Positions 1 to 6,801 of a DNA stretch of 19,686 nucleotides are shown here, in pieces; within the stretch, counting starts at the first letter, position 1; each line of letters starts with the position of its first letter. Origin of the DNA: Solirubrobacteraceae bacterium (GTDB lineage Bacteria; Actinomycetota; Thermoleophilia; Solirubrobacterales; Solirubrobacteraceae). The stretch is taken from NCBI GenBank assembly GCA_025935735.1, contig JAICUS010000035.1:1-19686 (forward strand), in the 5' to 3' direction. The notes beneath the pieces are model-generated. The model saw only the letters and a program-made list of their open reading frames with translations. It did not search any database and was not told the origin of the DNA. Made by a program: the position numbers and the translations under genes.

Positions 1-241
1 CGCTGAGAGCCCTCGGGGGGCCTCGTTGCGCAGGCGAACGGCTGCTGGGTAGAGGAGCGAGAGCCCCGGCCGCCGTGCGGTCGCGATCGTTTCTCGCGCC
101 GGCCCCGTGCAAACGCGCACATCCGACCCGCGCACCCGGACCCAGGGCCGACCGCCTCCCTACCCAGCGGGCAGTTCGCCGATCCCGCCCCGCCGCCGCT
201 CGCCAGCGGCCCGGGCTCCGGCGCCGGTTAGCGTTCGCGGC
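1..241. other. Gene-free leader region at window start
   Basis: No reading frame here resembles a protein. The translations are Arg/Pro/Ala-rich low-complexity frames typical of very GC-rich DNA. The only structure seen is a spaced inverted repeat (CTGGGTAG at 45-52 and CTACCCAG at 160-167) and a -10-like box at 229-234 that serves the next gene. A gene that starts before the window could end in the first bases, but this cannot be judged. Confidence 0.5.
229..234 (+). promoter_or_regulatory. -10 box TAGCGT, predicted leaderless start
   Basis: TAGCGT fits the actinobacterial TANNNT -10 pattern. It lies 7 nt before the ATG at 242, so transcription would start on or next to the start codon. No Shine-Dalgarno sequence is present, which supports a leaderless mRNA and argues against the longer in-frame start at 107. 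No clear -35 is visible. Confidence 0.5.
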
Positions 242-880
242 ATGGATCGCTTCAACGGCCTCGAGATCCCGGAATCGGTGGGCGACGCCCTGCAGCCGGC
301 GACGCTCGCGCTGGTCGTCTACGACATGCAGGTCGGGATCGTGGAGCAGGTCGCGGACGGCGAGCGCGTGCTGGCGAACGTGCTGCGCGTGCTGGAGGCC
401 GCGCGGGCCGCGAGCGTGCGGACCGTGTTCACGCGCCACTACTCGATGCCGACCGCGCTCGCGGGCGTCTTCCAGCTGCGGCAGGCCAAGGTGTGGGAGC
501 GCAAGGACCGTGCCGCGGAGACGACCCCCCTCATCCCGCACGGGTCGCCGGGCTTCGAGCTCGCCCCGGAGCTGGCGCCGCGGCCGGGCGAGGCGGTGAT
601 CGACAAGATCACCATGTCCGCCTTCGCCGGCACGCCGCTGGAGATCGTGCTGCGCGACTGCGGCGTGCGCAGCTACCTGATCGCGGGCATCGCGCTCGAG
701 GTGGGGATCGAGCCGACCGTGCGCCACTCGGCCGACCTCGGGTTCATCCCGGTGGTGGTCGCGGACGCGTGCGGCTCCGGCGACGCGGCGGCGGGCGAGC
801 GGTCGCTGGCCGCCCTGCGGTTTCGCCGGCGACGCGATCCTCGCCACCACCGACACCGTCGTGGCGGCGCTGACCGGTGA
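242..880 (+). CDS. Isochorismatase-fold (cysteine hydrolase-like) protein, catalytic Cys absent, C-terminal frameshift
   Basis: Reads as a 212-aa isochorismatase/nicotinamidase-fold protein, a cytoplasmic family that cleaves amide or enol-ether bonds using an Asp-Lys-Cys triad. The Asp (VVYDMQ, residue 28) and Lys (DKITMSAF, residue 122) are visible. At the usual Cys position the motif reads GIALEVGIEPT, with Gly at 155, so classical chemistry is doubtful. I believe a subfamily with this GIALE(I/V)GIEPT motif exists, but its function is not known to me. The last ~18 residues are basic and unlike the family; a frame change near 818-824 would give FAGDAILATTDTVVAALTGD and stop at 882-884. This points to one extra base (mutation or sequencing error). 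The start at 242 is chosen from the TANNNT box 7 nt upstream; the frame is open back to 107 but that part is low complexity. Confidence 0.75.
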   Translation: MDRFNGLEIPESVGDALQPATLALVVYDMQVGIVEQVADGERVLANVLRVLEAARAASVRTVFTRHYSMPTALAGVFQLRQAKVWERKDRAAETTPLIPHGSPGFELAPELAPRPGEAVIDKITMSAFAGTPLEIVLRDCGVRSYLIAGIALEVGIEPTVRHSADLGFIPVVVADACGSGDAAAGERSLAALRFRRRRDPRHHRHRRGGADR

Positions 881-881
881 C

Positions 882-887
882 TAGGAT
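882..887 (+). promoter_or_regulatory. -10 box TAGGAT, predicted leaderless start
   Basis: TAGGAT lies 6 nt before the ATG at 894 and no Shine-Dalgarno sequence separates them. Its first three bases are also the stop codon that the upstream gene would use in its restored frame, so promoter and stop codon share sequence. Confidence 0.5.
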
Positions 888-893
888 GGCGGC

Positions 894-1277
894 ATGAGGC
901 GGATAGCCGAAGTCGACGGCCTGACGGCGGCGGACCTGATGCACCGGCGGCTGACGACCCTGCCCGCCACCACGACCGTGAGCGAGCTGCGGGCCTACTT
1001 CGCGGAGAGCACCTCGCACAAGCTCGCGCTGATCGTCGACGGCGAGCGCTACGTCGGCGCGGTGGCCGCGGATGCGCTCGGCGACGCGGCGGACGACGTG
1101 CCCGCCGCCCGCATCGCGCGACGCGAGCCGGTCGTGCGGCCCGACGCGCAGGCCGCCGACGCCGAGGCCGCCGCGCTGGCGGACCCGAGCGACCGGCTCC
1201 CGGTCGTCGACGCCGAGGGGCGGCTCGTCGGCATCGTGGCGATCAACCACGCGCGCGACGGCTTCTGCGGCACCTGA
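894..1277 (+). CDS. Tandem CBS-domain protein
   Basis: A 127-aa protein made of two CBS motifs and nothing else. The first covers about residues 10-60 (opening LTAADLMHRRLTTLPATTTV and closing near YVGAVAADAL) and the second about 65-122 (REPVVRPDAQ then LPVVDAEGRLVGIVAINHA). A CBS pair folds into a Bateman module that usually binds adenine nucleotides or S-adenosylmethionine and regulates a partner. No effector domain is fused here and the partner cannot be read from the neighbours. There is no signal peptide, so it is cytoplasmic. It ends 3 bp before the convergent phosphoesterase gene, leaving no room for a separate terminator. The predicted mRNA is leaderless. Confidence 0.85.
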   Translation: MRRIAEVDGLTAADLMHRRLTTLPATTTVSELRAYFAESTSHKLALIVDGERYVGAVAADALGDAADDVPAARIARREPVVRPDAQAADAEAAALADPSDRLPVVDAEGRLVGIVAINHARDGFCGT

Positions 1278-1280
1278 CGC

Positions 1281-2708
1281 TCAGCGCGACGTGACGTAGA
1301 GGCGCACGTTGCGGTCGCGCCGGGTGCCGGCGAACTCCTGAGGGCGCCCGCCCTGGGCGTCGAGGTAGGCGAGCTGCTCGGACACGCCGGCCAGGCCGGA
1401 CTGGTCGTGGTCGACCATCCAGGTCTCCAGCGCGACGCCGCCGCCGGGCACGGTGCGCAGCCGGAACATCCGCGCCTGCTGCGGGTAGTCGGCCAGCGAG
1501 GAGGTGCCGATCAGCCACACGTGGCCTCGGCGGGTGACGACGTTGCGGTGGCGGTTGCCGGCCACGGCGGCCACCACGTGCGGGTCGGCGTCCAGCGCGG
1601 CCAGGGCGGCGTCGCCGCCGGCGGTCGCGTCGAGCGGGTTGTGGGAGAACACCAGCACCCGGCGGTCGCCCGCGCGCGCCAGCTCGTCCCGCAGCCAGGC
1701 GAGCTGCTCCGGCCGGATCAGTCCCTGCGAGGTGCCGTCGCGGCGGACGGTGTCGAGCGTGATCGCCCGCACGTGCGGCCCGACGTCGACCGCGTAGTCC
1801 ATCAGCCCGCCGTGCAGCGCCGTGCCGCGCGCGCCGGCCGCGGCCAGCCGGGCGGTCGCCTCGGCGCCGGTGAGGATGCGGCGGCGGGGGTCGGCGGGGA
1901 CCCTCTCGGCGTCGCCCGGGAGCCCGCCGGAGAGCACCGCCGCGACGGCCGCCCGCGCGCTGCCCTCGTTGCGGGGCGGGCGCAGGCTCGGGTCAAGCGA
2001 GGGGACGAGCTCCTCCCCGGTGGCCACGTTCTCGATCGCCGGCGTGACCGGCACCTCGCCCTGGGCGAGCACGTCGTGGTTGCCCACGACCGGGTACCAG
2101 GGCGCGTCCAGCCCGGCCGCGCGGAACGGGCGCTGCGCCGCCCGCAGCACGCCGGCATGGCGGGGCGCGTCGTGGTCGGGCCGGTAGTAGAACGGGTCGG
2201 CGCCGTCGGCCGCCTGCACGCCGTCGTAGCCGGGCCCGCCGGAGTTCGGGTCGACCTCGCGTCCGTCGAGCGTGTCGACGGCCATCCTGAGCTCGTTCGC
2301 CTGCGCGTTGTCGACGACGTCGCCGGTGACGAACACGGCCTGCGGGCGCTCGCGGTTCACCGCTCGCACGGCGGCGTCGAGCACCTGCGTGGAGAACGCC
2401 TCCTGCGGGCGGAACGTCGAGGTGAACGGCGCGCCGAGCCGGTCCAGGAACGGCACCCGCGCCGGCGACTCCTCGTCGCGCACGTGCGTGTCCGTGAGCT
2501 GGGCGAAGGTCGCGAGCGTCGCGCCCGGCCGCGTGTGCCCGCCGCGGTCGAGCAGCGGCTCGCCCGGCCCGCGCGCCAGGAAGCCGTCGCCGTCGGAGTC
2601 GACCAGCGTGGCCCGCAGCGTCGAGCCCGGCGGCGGCCCCGGGGCGGCCGCGCGCCCGCCGCCGCAGCCGGCGAGCACCAGGGCGAGGAGGAGGGCCGCG
2701 CGCCTCAT
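1281..2708 (-). CDS. Lipoprotein calcineurin-like metallophosphoesterase
   Basis: 475 aa. It begins with a short basic n-region, a hydrophobic stretch and a lipobox LAGC (residues 12-15), so it is probably a lipid-anchored extracytoplasmic protein. The metallophosphoesterase metal-site blocks follow in order: TDTH (72-75), GDVVDN (129-134), GNHD (209-212), SHNP (~356) and a last block GNRHRN (~382-387) where GHxH is usual. The layout resembles the actinobacterial PPA1498-type family (TIGR03767); the substrate is unknown. The segment between GDVVDN and GNHD carries a PNSGGPGYDG-type insert seen in that family. Its ATG overlaps the stop codon of the FtsX permease gene (ATGA, 2705-2708), so it is the last gene of an ABC-permease operon and translationally coupled. 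It probably acts on the outer face of the membrane beside the transporter. Confidence 0.85.
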   Translation of the reverse strand: MRRAALLLALVLAGCGGGRAAAPGPPPGSTLRATLVDSDGDGFLARGPGEPLLDRGGHTRPGATLATFAQLTDTHVRDEESPARVPFLDRLGAPFTSTFRPQEAFSTQVLDAAVRAVNRERPQAVFVTGDVVDNAQANELRMAVDTLDGREVDPNSGGPGYDGVQAADGADPFYYRPDHDAPRHAGVLRAAQRPFRAAGLDAPWYPVVGNHDVLAQGEVPVTPAIENVATGEELVPSLDPSLRPPRNEGSARAAVAAVLSGGLPGDAERVPADPRRRILTGAEATARLAAAGARGTALHGGLMDYAVDVGPHVRAITLDTVRRDGTSQGLIRPEQLAWLRDELARAGDRRVLVFSHNPLDATAGGDAALAALDADPHVVAAVAGNRHRNVVTRRGHVWLIGTSSLADYPQQARMFRLRTVPGGGVALETWMVDHDQSGLAGVSEQLAYLDAQGGRPQEFAGTRRDRNVRLYVTSR

Positions 2709-5005
2709 TCCTCACGCAGCCCCGCGACGACGGGCTCGCGCAGCACGCGCCGGGCGACGACGGCGGTCGCGGCCACGGCGAGCGCGAGCAGTCCCGCGAC
2801 CACGAGCGCGACCTGGCCGTGGGTCGGGGCGATCGGCAGCTCGGCGAAGCTCGCGGCGAGGTGGGCGACGAGCGGCCCGAAGGCCAGCGCCTCCAGCGCC
2901 ACGCCGGCCAGCGCCGCGGGGACGGCCACCGCCAGCGCCGCGCCGGCGAGCACGAGCGCGACCGTGACCGCGTCGCCGCCGCAGGCGCGCAGCAGCGCGA
3001 CGGCGCCGCGCCGCTCGCGGGCCGTGACCGCGAGCGCCTGGACGAGCGCGTAGAGGCAGACGAGCCCGACCGCCAGCCCCACGCCGCGCAGCACGGCGGC
3101 GAGCACGGCCAGGAAGCTCGCGTTGTCGGTCTGCGCGGCGCTCACCGGCTGCGAGCGGGCGCCCAGCGCGTGCAGCCGGCGCGACACGGCGTCGGGGTCG
3201 GCGCCGGCGTCCAGCCGGACGACGACCTGCGGCGCCAGGTCCGGCCGGACGGAGAGCAGCCGCCGGGCCCCGATCCAGGCGATGCGGCCGTCGTTCTCCA
3301 GCGCCCGCACGACGCCGGCCACCCGGAAGCGCAGCTCGCCGCCCTGCGGGACGGCCACGGCGAGGACCGAGCCCGGCTGCAGCCCCAGCGCGTCCGACAG
3401 CCCCTGGCCGACCTCCACCTCATTCGGGCCGTGAATGCGCCGCCCGGCGGCCAGCGGCGGCGCCTCGAAGCGCGTGTGGTCGCCCCGGTAGGCGATCAGC
3501 CGCACCGGCTCGCCGAGCCGGAACGAGTCCGCCGCGTCGACGCTGTAGCGCTCGCCCACCGCCGCGACGCCCGGCAGCCGGCGGACGGCCGGGAGCTCGG
3601 TGTGGTCGATGCTCACCGCGAGCTGGTAGCGCTTGCCCACCGTGCCCGGGTCGTCGCGCAGGCGCTCGAGCAGCGTGGCGAGCGCGAGCATCAGCGTGAC
3701 CACGCCGGCGCAGACGGCGATGGTGGCCACCGTCGCCGCCCAGCGCCCGCGGGCCGCGGTGGCGAACCGCGCCCCGAGCGCGAGCAGGCCGCCGCCGAGC
3801 CGGCCGGCCCGCGGCGGGCGCCCGGCGAGGTCGCCGCCGCGCAGGATCTCCACCGGCGGCCGGCGGGCGGCGCGCCAGGCCGGCCAGGTGGCGGCGGCCA
3901 CGACCAGCGCGACGACCACCAGCCAGCACAGCAGCAGCGGCCCCAGCAGCGCCCAGCCCGGGCCGAGCTCGTTCAGCGCGGCCAGCAGGTCGCCCGCCGG
4001 TCCGGCGACGGCCAGCGCGCCGACGGCGAGGCCGAGCGCCGCCGCGGGCGCCGCGACGGCCAGCGACGCCCGCGCCTGGCGCGCGGCGATCGCCGCCGGC
4101 GTGAACCCCAGCGCGCGCTGGACGCCGAGCGCGCTGAGGCGCCGCTGCACGTCGGCGTGCGCACCGGCCGCGAGCATCGTCCCGGCGGCCAGCAGCGCCA
4201 CCAGCGAGAACGCCACGAGCAGCGAGATGATGATCCCCGCCGCCTGCGAGAGCAGCACCTTCACGCCCCCGCGGGTGATGAACTGCAGCCGGCCGAGCCC
4301 GAACGACACCGCGCGCGCCTGCGTGAGCGTCACGTCGGCCTTCGCCGGGTCCACGAGCCACAGCAGCGCCAGGTTCGGCGCCAGCCGCCGGTGGAACGCG
4401 AACGTGTCCTGGATCTGGCGCTCGCTCACGTACACGCGCGCGGCGCTCGCCAGCGGGTAGGCGACGTTGTCCGGCGAGATCGCGATGCCGACCACCCGCA
4501 GCGGCCCGAGCCGCTCGACGGTCAGCACGTCGCCCACGTGCAGGCCCCAGGCGCTCGCCACGCCGCGCTCGACCACCACCTCGCCGCTGCGGCGGTCGAT
4601 CAGGTCGCGGCCCGCCACGACCTCGTAGCCGCGCCGGCCGCCCAGCACGATGTCCAGCGCGCCCTTGGCGGTGAAGTGCCCGCGGTCGTCGACCAGCTGC
4701 ACGTTGGTGATCTCGCGCCGGTAGGCGCGGGCCGCCAGGTTGGGCAGCGCACGCACGCGTGCGTCGACCACCGAGCGCCGCTCGGGGTCGAAGCGGGCGA
4801 TGACGTCGGGCAGCTGCGCCCGCTCGGCCGCCCGGTCGAAGCCGGTGGCCAGCGAGTAGCCGACCGTCGCGCCGGTGCCCACCACGACCGCCGCGGCGAA
4901 CACGCCGAGCGCCGCGAGCAGGCTCCGCCGCGGCAACCTGGCGCGCCGGCGCGGGAAACCTCGGCGCGCCGCCGCTCGCGGTGCGGCCGCCGTCGCGCCG
5001 GTCAC
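2705..5005 (-). CDS. ABC transporter permease, double FtsX-domain type
   Basis: A 766-aa integral membrane protein with duplicated FtsX/MacB architecture: a basic N-terminus, one helix (~29-53), a large extracytoplasmic domain (~55-250), three helices (~255-283, 313-335, 352-376), a cytoplasmic linker, a helix (~423-446), a second external domain (~450-640) and three C-terminal helices (~645-672, 690-715, 738-760). Eight helices in this order match LolE/MacB-like type VII ABC systems, which transmit ATP hydrolysis to periplasmic or wall-side partners or export lipids, peptides and drugs rather than import. It starts with GTG at 5005, whose GTGA overlaps the ATPase stop codon, and its own stop overlaps the phosphoesterase start. 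The cargo cannot be deduced from sequence. Confidence 0.9.
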   Translation of the reverse strand: MTGATAAAPRAAARRGFPRRRARLPRRSLLAALGVFAAAVVVGTGATVGYSLATGFDRAAERAQLPDVIARFDPERRSVVDARVRALPNLAARAYRREITNVQLVDDRGHFTAKGALDIVLGGRRGYEVVAGRDLIDRRSGEVVVERGVASAWGLHVGDVLTVERLGPLRVVGIAISPDNVAYPLASAARVYVSERQIQDTFAFHRRLAPNLALLWLVDPAKADVTLTQARAVSFGLGRLQFITRGGVKVLLSQAAGIIISLLVAFSLVALLAAGTMLAAGAHADVQRRLSALGVQRALGFTPAAIAARQARASLAVAAPAAALGLAVGALAVAGPAGDLLAALNELGPGWALLGPLLLCWLVVVALVVAAATWPAWRAARRPPVEILRGGDLAGRPPRAGRLGGGLLALGARFATAARGRWAATVATIAVCAGVVTLMLALATLLERLRDDPGTVGKRYQLAVSIDHTELPAVRRLPGVAAVGERYSVDAADSFRLGEPVRLIAYRGDHTRFEAPPLAAGRRIHGPNEVEVGQGLSDALGLQPGSVLAVAVPQGGELRFRVAGVVRALENDGRIAWIGARRLLSVRPDLAPQVVVRLDAGADPDAVSRRLHALGARSQPVSAAQTDNASFLAVLAAVLRGVGLAVGLVCLYALVQALAVTARERRGAVALLRACGGDAVTVALVLAGAALAVAVPAALAGVALEALAFGPLVAHLAASFAELPIAPTHGQVALVVAGLLALAVAATAVVARRVLREPVVAGLREE

Positions 5006-5670
5006 GCCGGCTCCAGCCGCCCGTCGCGCAGCGCGAGGACCCGGTCGGCGATCCCCGCGGCAGCCGTCTCGTGCGTCACCAGCACGACGGCCCGCCCCTC
5101 GCTCGCGCCCGCCCGCAGCAGCCGCAGGACCTCCTGGCCGGCCTCGGCGTCCAGGTTGCCGGTGGGCTCGTCGGCCAGCAGCAGCGCCGGGTCGTTGACC
5201 AGCGCGCGGGCGATGGCGAAGCGCTGCTGCTCGCCGCCGGAGAGCTGATGCGGGAGCGAGCCGGCCACCGGACGCAGCCCGAGCCCGTCGATCAGGTCGC
5301 GCCCGCGCGCGGCCGCGTCGGGGCGGGCGTCGCGCACGCGGCCGGCCAGCAGCACGTTCGCCTCGCCGCTCAGCTCGGGCAGCAGGTGGAAGAACTGGAA
5401 CACGAAGCCGACGCGCCGGCGCCGCAGCCGGCTCAGCGCGCGCTCGCTGGCGCCGGTCACGCGCTCGCCGGCCACCACGATCCGGCCGGCCTCCGGCCGG
5501 TCGAGTCCGCCGAGCAGGTGCAGCAGCGTCGACTTGCCGCTGCCCGAGCGCCCGAGGATCGCCACCACCTCGCCCTCCTCGACGTGCAGCGAAGCGCCGT
5601 CGAGCACGCGCCGGGCGGCGCGTCCTTCGCCGTAGGTCTTGACGAGGCCATCCGCGGCCACCACCGGCAT
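5002..5670 (-). CDS. ABC transporter ATP-binding protein (LolD/MacB-type)
   Basis: A 222-aa nucleotide-binding subunit with all motifs intact: Walker [10 protein letters not shown] (40-48), Q-loop VFQ (90-92), signature LSGGEQQR (143-150), Walker B LLLADEP (163-169), D-loop and switch His in VTHE (198-201). Length and the FFHLLPEL sequence after the Q-loop match ATPases that pair with FtsX-type permeases (LolD, MacB, FtsE group). The start is placed at the ATG of [16 protein letters not shown]; the frame is open further upstream to 5916, but that part runs antisense through the arsR gene and reads as noise. A TACCGT box stands 6 nt before this ATG. First gene of the ATPase-permease-phosphoesterase operon; divergent from the ArsR gene. 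Confidence 0.93.
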   Translation of the reverse strand: MPVVAADGLVKTYGEGRAARRVLDGASLHVEEGEVVAILGRSGSGKSTLLHLLGGLDRPEAGRIVVAGERVTGASERALSRLRRRRVGFVFQFFHLLPELSGEANVLLAGRVRDARPDAAARGRDLIDGLGLRPVAGSLPHQLSGGEQQRFAIARALVNDPALLLADEPTGNLDAEAGQEVLRLLRAGASEGRAVVLVTHETAAAGIADRVLALRDGRLEPA

Positions 5671-5676
5671 GACCCC

Positions 5677-5682
5677 ACGGTA
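5677..5682 (-). promoter_or_regulatory. -10 box TACCGT of the ABC operon (leaderless)
   Basis: On the minus strand TACCGT is followed by 6 nt and then the ATG at 5670, the same geometry as several other genes in the window. A second possible -10 (TACACT, 5715 down to 5710) lies inside the repeat element and would give a leader of about 33 nt. Either start lies within or beside the divergent repeats. Confidence 0.4.
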
Positions 5683-5689
5683 GGGGCCC

Positions 5690-5719
5690 TTGACACGAGC
5701 AGAACCGTAAGTGTAGGCT
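5690..5719 (+). promoter_or_regulatory. Sigma-70-type promoter of the ArsR gene
   Basis: A perfect TTGACA at 5690-5695 and TAGGCT at 5714-5719 are separated by 18 nt, the best -35/-10 pair in the window. Transcription should begin near 5726, at or just before the GTG at 5728, which predicts a leaderless mRNA. The -10 box lies inside the first copy of the 17-bp repeat, so a bound repressor would block it. Confidence 0.6.
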
Positions 5720-5740
5720 AACGGTAAGTGGACGCTAACG
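5707..5740. repeat. Two tandem 17-bp direct repeats, putative ArsR operator
   Basis: GTAAGTGTAGGCTAACG (5707-5723) is followed at once by GTAAGTGGACGCTAACG (5724-5740), 15 of 17 bases identical. Copy 1 with its flanks is also an imperfect dyad (CCGTAAGT ... GCTAACGG, 5705-5724; 6 of 8 positions pair). The pair covers the -10 box and start codon of the ArsR gene and the upstream promoter zone of the divergent ABC operon. Such placement is typical for an ArsR autoregulatory operator, but binding is inferred. Confidence 0.6.
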
Positions 5741-6039
5741 GACGACACGCGATGGACGCGCTGGGCGATCCGACCCGCCGGGCGATCTTCGAGCGCCTCG
5801 GCGAGGGCCCGCGCGCCGTCGGCGAGCTGGCGAGCGAGCTGCCGGTCAGCCGCCCGGCGGTCTCCCAGCACCTGAAGGTGCTCAAGGAGGCCGGCCTGGT
5901 GGTGGACACCAAGCACGGCACCCGCCGCCTGTACCGGCTCGACCCCGCCGGTGTGGGGGCCGTGCGCGCCTACTTCGACACGTTCTGGAACCAGGCCCTG
6001 GCCGCGTTCAAGACAACCCTCGAGCAGGAGGTCAAGTGA
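5728..6039 (+). CDS. ArsR-family winged-helix transcriptional repressor
   Basis: A 103-aa protein with the compact ArsR/SmtB winged helix: DALGDPTRRAIFERL (10-24), the recognition helix SRPAVSQHLKVLKEAGLV (41-58) and the wing KHGTRRLYRL (62-71). No Cys or His cluster typical of metal-sensing members is visible, so the inducer is not an obvious thiophilic metal. The tail YFDTFWNQALAAFK is typical of ArsR proteins often paired with SRPBCC/AHSA1 genes; no such gene follows. The GTG at 5728 fits the predicted transcription start; an in-frame ATG at 5752 gives a 95-aa alternative but has no Shine-Dalgarno. It probably represses itself and the divergent ABC-phosphoesterase operon through the tandem repeats. 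Confidence 0.88.
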   Translation: MDANGRHAMDALGDPTRRAIFERLGEGPRAVGELASELPVSRPAVSQHLKVLKEAGLVVDTKHGTRRLYRLDPAGVGAVRAYFDTFWNQALAAFKTTLEQEVK

Positions 6040-6074
6040 TGGTGCAGGCCACCGAGGCGGAGGCTGCTGGGGCT

Positions 6075-6482
6075 CTACGCGGAGTCGCTGGGGTCCAGCT
6101 GAAGGGCGCAGCTGTTGATGCAGTAGCGCAGCCCGCCCTTGTCGCGCGGGCCGTCCTCGAAGACGTGGCCGAGGTGGCCGCCGCAGCGCCGGCAGACGAC
6201 CTCCGTGCGAATCATCCCGTGCGAGACGTCGCGCCGGATCTCCACCGCCTCGGCCACGGCGGGCTCGGTGAAGCTCGGCCAGCCCGACCCCGACTCGAAC
6301 TTCGTCCCGGACGAGAAGAGCTCGGCGCCGCAGCCCGCGCAGCGGTAGGCGCCGTCGTCGTGGCAGTCCCAGTACTTCCCGGTGAACGCCCGCTCGGTAC
6401 CGGCCTTACGGAGCACCTGGTACTGCTCGGGCGTCAGGTCCTCGCGCCACTGCGCGTCGGTCTTCTCGATCTCCGTGGCCAT
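6075..6482 (-). CDS. msrB: Peptide-methionine (R)-S-oxide reductase
   Basis: 135 aa, full length for a stand-alone MsrB. It reduces the R-epimer of methionine sulfoxide in proteins, a cytoplasmic repair step after oxidative damage. Seen: the N-terminal block [21 protein letters not shown], the GSGWPSF motif (65-71), two zinc CxxC pairs (C48/C51 and C97/C100), [12 protein letters not shown] (101-112) and the catalytic RYCINSCAL with C121. The usual regeneration partner is thioredoxin. It starts at the ATG at 6482, 7 nt after a TACCCT box. It converges on the ArsR gene with a 35-bp gap lacking an obvious terminator. A 46-aa ORF ends 16 bp upstream on the same strand. Confidence 0.96.
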   Translation of the reverse strand: MATEIEKTDAQWREDLTPEQYQVLRKAGTERAFTGKYWDCHDDGAYRCAGCGAELFSSGTKFESGSGWPSFTEPAVAEAVEIRRDVSHGMIRTEVVCRRCGGHLGHVFEDGPRDKGGLRYCINSCALQLDPSDSA

Positions 6483-6489
6483 GCCACAG

Positions 6490-6495
6490 AGGGTA
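6490..6495 (-). promoter_or_regulatory. -10 box TACCCT of msrB
   Basis: On the minus strand TACCCT is followed by 7 nt and then the msrB ATG. No ribosome binding site is present between them. It lies just after the stop codon of the small upstream ORF, so msrB may have its own leaderless promoter besides any read-through. Confidence 0.45.
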
Positions 6496-6498
6496 GTC

Positions 6499-6639
6499 CT
6501 ACGCGTGCGCCAAGTGGAGGCGGCGGAGGAGCCGCGCGCGGCGCGGGGCGGCCGGGGAGGACGTCCGGCGGGCGCGGGCGGCCGCGTAGAAGGCGGCGGA
6601 GCGCTCAAGGGCCATCTGCTGGATGAGGGCGGGATGCAT
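6499..6639 (-). CDS. Small basic protein of unknown function (46 aa)
   Basis: A 46-codon frame beginning [20 protein letters not shown] and continuing with an Arg/Ala-rich tail ending RRLHLAHA. It has the clearest ribosome binding site of the region: AGGAG (6650 down to 6646) with a 6-nt spacer to the ATG. The N-terminal half looks like an amphipathic helix and the C-terminal half is strongly basic, so a nucleic-acid- or membrane-associated peptide is possible. Short actinobacterial proteins with similar MHP(x)L openings are, to my recollection, common and unassigned. It lies directly upstream of msrB on the same strand. A possible -10 TAACTT is at 6681 down to 6676. Confidence 0.55.
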   Translation of the reverse strand: MHPALIQQMALERSAAFYAAARARRTSSPAAPRRARLLRRLHLAHA

Positions 6640-6645
6640 TCTCGG

Positions 6646-6650
6646 CTCCT
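6646..6650 (-). promoter_or_regulatory. Shine-Dalgarno AGGAG of the 46-aa ORF
   Basis: AGGAG on the minus strand, 6 nt before the ATG at 6639. A strong site is notable because many neighbouring genes have none, and it is the main reason to accept the short ORF. Confidence 0.55.
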
Positions 6651-6787
6651 GTTCGGCGGTTGACTGGCACCGTCGAAGTTACGGCTGAGGCGGCGAGGCC
6701 ACATCGGGTGTTCGGTCCGTCCTGCAAGACCGCATGCCTTAGGTGGTTCTTACGCGCACTTACCTCGAAATCCCGCGCCGCTGCACG

Positions 6788-6793
6788 TATCCT
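6788..6793 (+). promoter_or_regulatory. -10 box TATCCT of the L,D-transpeptidase gene
   Basis: TATCCT lies 8 nt before a GTG at 6802 and 2 nt before an in-frame GTG at 6796. A transcript starting 6-8 nt after the box would exclude 6796 and begin at 6802, so this box decides the start. No Shine-Dalgarno is visible. Confidence 0.45.
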
Positions 6794-6801
6794 CCGTGGC
6801 C

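Noticed and set aside
107..241. Longer start for the isochorismatase-like gene
   Set aside because: Upstream residues are Pro/Arg low complexity, and a -10 box at 229-234 places transcription start at the ATG at 242.
2819..5248. 809-codon open frame antisense to the FtsX permease
   Set aside because: Gln/Arg/His/Gly-rich composition typical of the shadow frame of a GC-rich gene; the minus-strand permease and ATPase have full family motifs.
5671..5916. Longer ATPase with an N-terminal extension starting at 5916
   Set aside because: The extension is antisense to the ArsR gene and has no family similarity; [16 protein letters not shown] is the normal ATPase beginning.
6036..6626. Plus-strand frame overlapping the ArsR stop codon
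   Set aside because: Apart from the first ~12 codons it is antisense to msrB and shows no SRPBCC or other domain.
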